5,427 bases of DNA from Pseudomonadota bacterium (GTDB lineage Bacteria; Pseudomonadota; Gammaproteobacteria; Xanthomonadales; Rhodanobacteraceae). The DNA is taken from contig JAJXTX010000176.1 in the NCBI GenBank assembly GCA_021783385.1, forward strand, positions 1 through 5,427, in the 5' to 3' direction. The notes below the pieces were generated by a model that was not told the origin of the DNA, did not search any database, and saw only the letters and a program-made list of their open reading frames with translations. Position numbers and translations under genes: made by a program. How positions within the stretch are numbered: position 1 is the first letter of the stretch; every line of letters begins with the position of its first letter. Shown here piece by piece: positions 1 to 5,427 of this stretch.

Positions 1-2
1 GC

Positions 3-1334
3 TACATGCTGCTCGACTCGCTCGGCACGGCGATGCTGGCGATGAAATTTCCTGAATGCGTCAAGCACCTGGGACCGCTGGTGCCGGGCGCCACGCTGCC
101 AGGCGGCGCCCGCGTGCCGGGCACCAGCCATGAACTGGACCCGGTGCAGGCCGCGTTCGCGATCGGCACGCAGATCCGCTGGCTCGACTTCAACGACACC
201 TGGCTGGCGGCCGAGTGGGGGCATCCGTCGGACAATCTCGGTGCGATTCTCGCGGTCGCCGATTACCTCGGCCGCAAGGCAGGGCGCGAGGGTACGCCGC
301 CCCCGAGCGTGCGCGACGTGCTCACCTGGGCGATCAAGGCGCACGAGATCCAGGGCTGCTACGCGCTGAAAAACAGCTTCAACCGCGTCGGCCAGGATCA
401 CGTGGTCCTGGTGCGGCTGGCATCAACCGCGGTGGCCACAGCGATGCTGGGCGGCAGCAAGGAACAGATCACCACCGCGGTGTCACACAGCTGGATCGAC
501 AACGGCGCACTGCGCACCTACCGCCACGCGCCGAACGCCGGGCCGCGCAAGAGTTGGGCCGCTGGCGATGCCTGCCGGCGCGCCGTCACGCACGCAATCA
601 ATGCGGTTTATCGCGGTGTGGAGGGCTATCCGTCGGCTCTCAGCGCCAAGACCTGGGGCTACAGCGACGTGGCGTTCAAGGGCCAGCCATTCGAGTTCGA
701 GCGTGCCTTCGGCAGCTACGTGATGGAAAACGTGCTGTTCAAGCTCAGTTTCCCGGCCGAGTTTCACGCGCAGACCGCGGTGGAATGCGCCATGCAGCTG
801 CACGACCAGGTCGGCGCCAGGCTGGAGCAGATCGAGCGTATCGTGATCGAGACGCAGGAAGCCGGCTGCCGCATCATCGACAAGACCGGTCCGCTGGCCA
901 ATTACGCTGACCGCGATCATTGCATCCAGTACATGGTGGCGGTGCCGCTGATCTTTGGCCGCCTGACCGCGGACGATTACAGCGATGAGGTGGCCGCGGA
1001 CCCGCGCATCGACGCGCTGCGCAAAAAAATGCTGGTGAGCGAGAACGCGCAATTCACCCGCGACTATTTCGATCCGGACAAGCGCTATATCGGCAATTCG
1101 GTGCAGGTGTTCTTCGAGGACGGCAGCCGCACCGACAAAGTCTCGATCGACTATCCGATCGGCCATCGCAAGCGCCGTGCCGAGGGCATTCCGGTGTTAC
1201 TGCAAAAGTTCGAGTCCGCCATGCGCGGACATCTGCCGGCGCATCGCGTCAAGGCGATCCTGGCGGCGATGAGCGATCCTGCCAGACTCGATGCCATGCC
1301 CGCGCATGTTTTCCTCGGGCTCTTCACATTGTAA
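3..1334 (+). CDS. prpD: 2-methylcitrate dehydratase PrpD (5' partial)
   Basis: MmgE/PrpD-family enzyme that dehydrates 2-methylcitrate to 2-methyl-cis-aconitate in the cytosolic 2-methylcitrate cycle, which burns propionyl-CoA to pyruvate and succinate. The reading frame is already open at the left edge (a Tyr codon precedes the first ATG at 6), so that ATG is internal. By comparison with E. coli PrpD (about 483 aa), roughly 40 N-terminal residues lie outside the window. Numbering from the Met at 6, PrpD signatures run in order: RWLDFNDTWLAAEWGHPSDN at 58-77, AHEIQGC at 112-118, NSFNRVGQDH at 123-132, RTYRHAPNAGPRKSWAAGD at 170-188, SYVMENVLFK at 237-246, FPAEFHAQTAVE at 249-260, ADRDHCIQYMVAVP at 301-314, and YPIGHRKRR at 383-391. 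The frame is intact to a TAA stop and the C-terminal end has normal length. Any prpB/prpC neighbours would lie to the left, out of view. No clear intrinsic terminator follows. Confidence 0.96.
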   Translation, partial: YMLLDSLGTAMLAMKFPECVKHLGPLVPGATLPGGARVPGTSHELDPVQAAFAIGTQIRWLDFNDTWLAAEWGHPSDNLGAILAVADYLGRKAGREGTPPPSVRDVLTWAIKAHEIQGCYALKNSFNRVGQDHVVLVRLASTAVATAMLGGSKEQITTAVSHSWIDNGALRTYRHAPNAGPRKSWAAGDACRRAVTHAINAVYRGVEGYPSALSAKTWGYSDVAFKGQPFEFERAFGSYVMENVLFKLSFPAEFHAQTAVECAMQLHDQVGARLEQIERIVIETQEAGCRIIDKTGPLANYADRDHCIQYMVAVPLIFGRLTADDYSDEVAADPRIDALRKKMLVSENAQFTRDYFDPDKRYIGNSVQVFFEDGSRTDKVSIDYPIGHRKRRAEGIPVLLQKFESAMRGHLPAHRVKAILAAMSDPARLDAMPAHVFLGLFTL

Positions 1335-1363
1335 AGACGGTGTGACTGGAATATTAAGACGGT
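1334..1363 (+). repeat. Short direct repeat AAGACGGT x2
   Basis: The octamer AAGACGGT occurs at 1334-1341 and again at 1356-1363, so the copies start 22 bp apart, about two helical turns. It begins at the last base of the prpD stop codon. The spacing would suit a dimeric DNA-binding protein, but no promoter worth the name sits next to it and two copies of eight bases can arise by chance. Function unknown. Confidence 0.25.
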
Positions 1364-1488
1364 CAAGGCGCTGGCGCGGCGCTCTGGTTTTGGACATGAC
1401 CACAGTAGGGATCCGGGTTTTCCTGAACAAAACCTCACCGAGACCATCGCGTTGTCAAGATTCAAACGTGCGAACCACTTAACGATTT

Positions 1489-1497
1489 TGCTACACT
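1489..1497 (+). promoter_or_regulatory. Probable ompA promoter (extended -10)
   Basis: The sequence TGC-TACACT reads as an extended -10 element: a TGn motif at 1489-1491 followed by a hexamer at 1492-1497 that matches TATAAT at four positions. No good -35 hexamer lies 16-18 bp upstream; TTGTCA at 1452-1457 is too far away for normal spacing. An extended -10 can partly make up for a poor -35. Transcription would begin near 1504, giving ompA a leader of about 125 nt. It is the best sigma70-like candidate I found in the 294-bp gap before ompA. Confidence 0.4.
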
Positions 1498-1521
1498 TCG
1501 CGCTGTTGTTGCGGCACAGCT

Positions 1522-1561
1522 GATCGGACGCCACAAGTGCGACAGCTGAATGATTCCGATC
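1522..1561 (+). repeat. Inverted repeat in ompA leader
   Basis: GATCGGA at 1522-1528 is matched by its exact reverse complement TCCGATC at 1555-1561, with a 26-nt loop. The octamer ACAGCTGA occurs twice here (1516-1523 and 1542-1549), and its CAGCTG core is self-complementary, so the two copies could pair with each other instead. The leader RNA could therefore fold in more than one way. This is visible in the sequence; any regulatory role is inference. Confidence 0.3.
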
Positions 1562-1570
1562 CGACGCTTG

Positions 1571-1587
1571 AACTCCGTACAGGAGTT
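1571..1587 (+). promoter_or_regulatory. Leader hairpin enclosing an SD-like AGGAG
   Basis: AACTCC (1571-1576) and GGAGTT (1582-1587) form a perfect six-base-pair stem around the loop GTACA. After a G-G mismatch, two more T-A pairs are possible on the outer side. The 3' arm and last loop base contain AGGAG (1581-1585), which sits 8 nt ahead of an ATG at 1594 and would be masked when the stem is closed. There is no T-run after it, so it is not an intrinsic terminator. Confidence 0.4.
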
Positions 1588-1593
1588 GAACGG

Positions 1594-1614
1594 ATGCGAA
1601 AAACCTTCAAATAA
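1594..1614 (+). CDS. Possible six-codon leader ORF before ompA
   Basis: ATG at 1594 opens a short frame encoding M-R-K-T-F-K and ending at TAA 1612-1614. A good Shine-Dalgarno sequence, AGGAG, lies at 1581-1585 with 8-nt spacing. The stop ends two bases before the ompA ribosome-binding site GAGGAG (1616-1621), so ribosomes finishing the mini-ORF would terminate right at the ompA start region, an arrangement that could couple translation. The peptide is too short to recognise and shows no run of a regulatory amino acid such as occurs in attenuators. It may be chance. It would need ribosome profiling or comparison with related genomes to be accepted as real. Confidence 0.22.
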   Translation: MRKTFK

Positions 1615-1628
1615 TGAGGAGACACCTG

Positions 1629-2780
1629 ATGAAACGTAAGGGCATGTACTTTCTGATCGCGCTCGCCCTGGGCGGCGTAGGTGCCGTTCATGCGCAGGAC
1701 GCCGCTACCGCTCCCGCCGACTCCGCGAGCACCAGTTCCGGTATTTCCAGCTACGACGGTCGCTGGTACATCGCGCCGACCATCGGCGGCTACTACAACG
1801 ACACCAGCCGTCACACCAATAGCCGCCAGTTCTATTACGGGCTGGGCTTTGGTCGCTTCTTCACCCCGAACCTCTCGATCGACGCATTCATCGACCGCAC
1901 CAATCGTCGCATCGACAACGGCGCTGCAATGGGCGGCGGCCATGGCACCAACTCATGGGCCAACAACACGATCGGCGTCGCTGCTCGCTTCTATTACGGC
2001 GACTGGAATGCATGGCGTCCGTACCTGCTCGCCGGCCTGATGGGCAGCCATCACCAGAACCCGATGGCGCGCGGCTGGGCCCCGGCCGCCGAACTGGGCT
2101 TCGGTGTGTCCAAGACGATCACCGACAGCACCGACATCCGCGTGGAAACCGGCTACCGCTATGACTGGGACAACAAGTCCAACCCGGCCAAGAGCGGCTA
2201 CGGCGACGAGTTCCTCGGCCTCAGCATCGTCTCGCGCTTCGGCGCCCCGGCTGCTGCTGCCCCGGCTGCTGCCGTCGCTGCCCCGGCTCCGGCCGCGCCT
2301 GACTGCTCCAAAACCATCGTCAATGGCGTGAACCTCTGCGACAACAAGTGCCCGAACCTGCCGGAAGGCACGATTGTCGGCCCCGATGGTTGCCCGCAGA
2401 AGGTTGTCATCGACCTGCGCGGTGTGAACTTCAAGTTCGACCGCCCGAAGAAGGGCGAGACTGACATCTCCAAGGCTTTGGCTGAACCCACCGCTGACTC
2501 GATTTCGGTGCTCAATCAGGCTGTTGACACCCTGCAGCGTTACCCGCAAGTGCACGTGACGGTCGCCGGTTATACCGACTCGATTGGTAGCGATGCATAC
2601 AACCAGAGCCTGTCCGAGCGTCGCGCCAAGATCGTGTACGATTACCTGACCAGCCATGGCATTGCTGCAAGCCGCCTGGAAGGTCCGATCGGCCACGGCA
2701 AGAACGATCCGATCGGCAACAACGCCACGGACGCCGGTCGCGCGCAGAACCGTCGTACCGAGCTGCAGGTTCAGCAGTAA
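1629..2780 (+). CDS. OmpA/OprF-like outer-membrane protein
   Basis: A 383-aa outer-membrane protein that anchors the outer membrane to peptidoglycan. I chose ATG 1629 over ATG 1614 because GAGGAG (1616-1621) lies 7 nt ahead of 1629 and translation from there begins directly with a signal peptide. That peptide is MKRKG, a hydrophobic core at 7-20, and probable cleavage after A22 (V-H-A before Q). Residues about 43-204 are a beta-barrel with alternating aromatic strands and end in Phe at 204. An Ala/Pro hinge follows (205-224). Next is a short segment with four cysteines (C226, C237, C241, C255) and a CPNLPEG...DGCP pattern, resembling the thrombospondin-type-3-like linker of OprF. The OmpA C-terminal domain spans about 260-380. 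D317 in GYTDSIG and R332 in SERRA correspond to the diaminopimelate-binding Asp and Arg of E. coli OmpA, and NRRTE closes the domain. It is transcribed alone, with its own promoter and a strong terminator. Whether it forms a pore cannot be told from sequence. Confidence 0.93.
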   Translation: MKRKGMYFLIALALGGVGAVHAQDAATAPADSASTSSGISSYDGRWYIAPTIGGYYNDTSRHTNSRQFYYGLGFGRFFTPNLSIDAFIDRTNRRIDNGAAMGGGHGTNSWANNTIGVAARFYYGDWNAWRPYLLAGLMGSHHQNPMARGWAPAAELGFGVSKTITDSTDIRVETGYRYDWDNKSNPAKSGYGDEFLGLSIVSRFGAPAAAAPAAAVAAPAPAAPDCSKTIVNGVNLCDNKCPNLPEGTIVGPDGCPQKVVIDLRGVNFKFDRPKKGETDISKALAEPTADSISVLNQAVDTLQRYPQVHVTVAGYTDSIGSDAYNQSLSERRAKIVYDYLTSHGIAASRLEGPIGHGKNDPIGNNATDAGRAQNRRTELQVQQ

Positions 2781-2805
2781 TCGAACCGCCGCTGCAAGTG
2801 ATGTG

Positions 2806-2838
2806 AAAAAGAACCCGGCTTCGGCCGGGTTTTTTTTT
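2806..2838 (+). terminator. Intrinsic terminator of ompA
   Basis: The stem ACCCGGC (2813-2819) pairs perfectly with GCCGGGT (2824-2830) around a TTCG tetraloop closed by C-G, an unusually stable loop. A run of nine T residues follows (2830-2838). An A-rich arm upstream (2806-2813) can pair with the T-run and lengthen the stem. It starts 25 bp after the ompA stop. The A-rich arm gives a T-rich tail on the other strand, so it could also work in reverse, although no minus-strand gene visibly feeds into it. Confidence 0.95.
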
Positions 2839-2935
2839 CGCACCCGCTCACCCCGCATCTGCCACGCCTGCCCACGCGTAGTGGCAGTTCACCGCTATCC
2901 TTGCGCCACATTGCTCCTCGATTCGTGTCTGCCCG

Positions 2936-3709
2936 ATGCCGCGCCTGCCTTCGCCCCACACTTCCGTTCGTCCGCCGCAGCATGGGCTTGCGCGGGCGCT
3001 GTCCAAGCTCGGCGTGTGTTCGCGCAGCCAGGCGGAGCAGTGGATTCGCGCCGGCCGCGTGACGCTGGACGGCCGGGTGGTGCGTGACCCGCAGCATGCC
3101 ACGCTTGGCGAGCGGCAGCTGATCGCGGTGGATGGTCAGGCCGTGCGCGCAATCGAGCGCGCGTATGTGGCCTTCAACAAGCCGCGTGGCCAGCTGGTGA
3201 CCGCCGCCGACGAACACGGACGCGATACGGTCTACACCGCGCTGGCCACGGCCGGGTTGCCGTGGCTGGGTGCGGTGGGCCGGCTGGACAAGGCCAGTGA
3301 GGGCCTGTTGCTGCTGAGCAACGACACGAGCTGGGCCGCCGGCATCACCGAGCCGGCGACCCATCTGCCCAAGACCTATCACGTGCAGGTGGCCGGCCGT
3401 CCGGATGAAGCGGTGCTTGCCGCGATGCGGGCGGGGATTCCCGATGCCGGCGATCTGCTCAGGGTGACCGCCGTCGCGCTATTGCGCGCCGGCGAAAAGA
3501 ATGCGTGGCTGGAAGTGGTGCTGGACGAAGGACGCAACCGGCATATCCGCCGCCTGCTGGCCGCGCTCGGCTTCGACGTGCTGCGTCTGATCCGCGTGGC
3601 GATCGGCACGCTGGCGCTGGGCGATCTGGCGAAAGGGCAATGGCGGCGACTGCATCCGGACGAAGTGGCGGCGCTGGATACCCGCAAACGCACGCCCGTG
3701 CCGCGTTGA
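2936..3709 (+). CDS. RsuA/RluB/E/F-family pseudouridine synthase
   Basis: A 257-aa cytosolic enzyme of the RsuA family, which isomerises specific uridines in rRNA to pseudouridine. An N-terminal S4 RNA-binding domain (about 17-63) contains SKLGVCSRSQAEQWIRAGRV and DGRVV. The catalytic domain starts with NKPRG at 81-85. The motif GRLDKASEGLLLLSND at 115-130 carries the catalytic aspartate D118. Late conserved blocks are EGRNRHIRRLLAALGF at 198-213 and the LIRVAIG stretch at 218-224. The length fits the family. I cannot assign the target: RsuA (16S) and RluB, RluE and RluF (23S) share these motifs, and the S4 domain argues only against RluE-like members that lack it. ATG 2936 is the first ATG in a frame open from 2882, and no in-frame ATG follows before the S4 domain. 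No Shine-Dalgarno sequence is evident, so the start is less certain than the family. It lies 97 bp after the ompA terminator, so it is a separate transcription unit. Confidence 0.9.
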   Translation: MPRLPSPHTSVRPPQHGLARALSKLGVCSRSQAEQWIRAGRVTLDGRVVRDPQHATLGERQLIAVDGQAVRAIERAYVAFNKPRGQLVTAADEHGRDTVYTALATAGLPWLGAVGRLDKASEGLLLLSNDTSWAAGITEPATHLPKTYHVQVAGRPDEAVLAAMRAGIPDAGDLLRVTAVALLRAGEKNAWLEVVLDEGRNRHIRRLLAALGFDVLRLIRVAIGTLALGDLAKGQWRRLHPDEVAALDTRKRTPVPR

Positions 3710-3727
3710 CCCGGTCGCCGCCGTTGC

Positions 3728-4927
<1,200 letters not shown>

Positions 4928-4957
4928 GGGATCCCGACCGATGGAAGACAGGGCGCC

Positions 4958-4986
4958 ATTGTAGGCTGCGCAGCCGCCGGTTGCGC
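4958..4986 (-). promoter_or_regulatory. Probable kbl promoter
   Basis: On the minus strand TACAAT (4963 down to 4958) matches the -10 consensus at five of six positions and lies about 30 bp ahead of the kbl start. A transcript would begin near 4951 with a leader of about 23 nt. The hexamer 17 bp further upstream (GCGCAA, 4986-4981) is a poor -35. This suggests kbl can be transcribed without reading through from tdh. Confidence 0.45.
4964..4975. repeat. 12-bp perfect palindrome in kbl promoter spacer
   Basis: GGCTGCGCAGCC is its own reverse complement and fills most of the spacer directly upstream of the kbl -10 hexamer. A repressor bound there would cover the polymerase site, so it is a candidate operator. 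Short GC-rich palindromes are common in high-GC DNA and no second copy lies close by, so the role is conjecture. Confidence 0.3.
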
Positions 4987-5024
4987 CGCGATGGCAACGT
5001 GCGGCTGGCTCGGATCACAATCTC

Positions 5025-5251
5025 TCAGTGCAGGCCGACATCCACCCGCGTCGTCGTCTTGCCCTTTTCGCGGATGCCCTTGGCATCGAGCAGCGACGGG
5101 GCAACGCGATACGCTGTGAATCGAGCTTGCCGCGCAACCACTGATCCACGGTCTGCGCCCGTCGATCGGCCAGCTGGTGCAGCGTCTGCGCGTCGACCGG
5201 CATGTTCGCTTCGAGCAGCTGGTGCATCACTTCGGCTGGCTGCCATTTGGA
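5025..5251 (-). pseudogene. Frameshifted C-terminal remnant of a DUF748-like protein
   Basis: Directly after the tdh stop, and in its frame, the minus strand encodes 49 residues (5251-5105) including PAEVMHQLLEANMPVD, LADRRAQTVDQWLRGKLD and SQRIA. The sense then continues in another frame for 26 residues (5105-5028): VAPSLLDAKGIREKGK, then TTTRVDVGLH, and a TGA at 5025-5027. One missing base near 5105 (GCGTT where GCGGTT would restore Q-R-I-A-V-A-P) joins the two halves. The joined 75 residues look like the extreme C-terminus of DUF748 (AsmA-like, envelope) proteins, which end in a similar 'LA..RA..V...L....(D)..R(I/V)...AP.L.A.GI..KGK.TRVD' pattern. That match is from memory. A complete DUF748 gene is many hundreds of codons long and its 5' part would have to occupy tdh, so this is a truncated relic even if the frameshift were a sequencing error. 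No convincing start or ribosome-binding site was found. Confidence 0.55.
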
Positions 5252-5427
5252 TCAGTTCCAGGAGCAGACGACCTTGCCGCACTGGCCCGCGTCCATCAGG
5301 TCGAAACCCTTCTGGAAATCGTCGATCGCGATCTGGTGGGTCAGCACCTTCTGCAGCGGGAAGCCGGTCAGCACCATCTGCGTCATCTTGTACCAGGTCT
5401 CGTACATGCGCCGACCGTAGATGCCCT
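5252..5427 (-). CDS. tdh: L-threonine 3-dehydrogenase (C-terminal part)
   Basis: Only the last 57 codons are in the window; the rest lies beyond the right edge (E. coli Tdh is 341 aa). Tdh is a zinc- and NAD-dependent medium-chain dehydrogenase that oxidises threonine to 2-amino-3-ketobutyrate, the substrate of Kbl. The first complete codon is at 5425-5423 and the stop TGA is at 5254-5252. The visible protein begins [14 protein letters not shown], continues with a [16 protein letters not shown] block, and ends [11 protein letters not shown]. These match E. coli Tdh, where the corresponding parts read [30 protein letters not shown] and SGKVILSWD. The zinc ligands and the Rossmann-fold glycines are upstream and not seen. 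The frame has no visible damage. Placement beside kbl supports the call, although 324 bp with a pseudogene scrap separate the two, unlike the tight kbl-tdh operon of E. coli. Confidence 0.95.
   Translation of the reverse strand, partial: GIYGRRMYETWYKMTQMVLTGFPLQKVLTHQIAIDDFQKGFDLMDAGQCGKVVCSWN

Noticed and set aside
483..1166. Minus-strand open frame (227 codons) inside prpD
   Set aside because: An antisense shadow of conserved PrpD blocks with no recognisable protein features.
1329..1358. Possible promoter TTGTAA - 18 bp - TATTAA over the prpD stop
   Set aside because: Both hexamers match consensus at only four positions and the extended -10 at 1489-1497 is better placed for ompA.
1416..1434. 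Inverted repeat GGTTTT...AAAACC as a prpD terminator
   Set aside because: The stem is short and A-T rich, there is no T-run after it, and it lies about 80 bp from the prpD stop.
1614..1628. ATG 1614 as the ompA start, adding five residues
   Set aside because: The ribosome-binding site GAGGAG lies inside that extension, and starting at 1629 gives correct 7-nt spacing and a standard signal peptide.
1953..2858. Minus-strand open frame (301 codons) opposite ompA, beginning past its terminator
   Set aside because: The first part runs through the terminator hairpin and the rest is antisense to conserved OmpA motifs. It has no recognisable domain.
3691..3702. GCAC/GTGC hairpin at the end of the pseudouridine synthase gene as a terminator
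   Set aside because: Only four pairs, located inside the coding sequence and not followed by a T-run.
5202..5420. Plus-strand short frame at the right edge
   Set aside because: It is antisense to the tdh C-terminus, which matches E. coli Tdh closely in the minus-strand frame.

Overview
The window is high-GC, densely coded bacterial DNA with an ordinary housekeeping gene set. The OprF/OmpA-type porin, the RsuA-family pseudouridine synthase, a Kbl/Tdh threonine-degradation pair and PrpD together suggest a gammaproteobacterium. Protein flavour (for example the Kbl active-site wording and the OmpA C-terminal domain) points to the Xanthomonadales/Rhodanobacteraceae (Rhodanobacter, Dyella, Luteibacter-like). 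That placement is inference from remembered family sequences, not from a search.

Layout, left to right: (1) 3-1334 (+), the 3' ~90% of prpD (2-methylcitrate dehydratase), cut by the left window edge. (2) 1335-1628, a ~290-bp intergenic stretch that holds the ompA promoter and a long leader containing hairpins and a possible six-codon leader ORF. (3) 1629-2780 (+), an OmpA/OprF-like outer-membrane protein, closed by a very clear intrinsic terminator at 2806-2838. (4) 2936-3709 (+), an RsuA/RluB/E/F-family pseudouridine synthase. (5) 3728-4927 (-), kbl, convergent with (4) and only 18 bp away. (6) 4928-5251, a ~320-bp gap with the kbl promoter and, on the minus strand, the frameshifted C-terminal scrap of what looks like a DUF748/AsmA-like protein. 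(7) 5252-5427 (-), the last 57 codons of tdh, cut by the right window edge.

Functionally, tdh and kbl form the two-step threonine-to-glycine route: threonine is oxidised to 2-amino-3-ketobutyrate, which CoA cleaves to glycine and acetyl-CoA. They lie on the same strand but are not tightly coupled, because a pseudogene remnant and a separate promoter lie between them. prpD belongs to the 2-methylcitrate cycle for propionyl-CoA. The remaining genes are independent cell-envelope and rRNA-modification functions.

I saw no mobile element, CRISPR, tRNA/rRNA or defence cluster, and no convincing undescribed system. The best leads are the tdh-kbl pseudogene scrap and the ompA leader with its tiny ORF whose ribosome-binding site sits in a hairpin.
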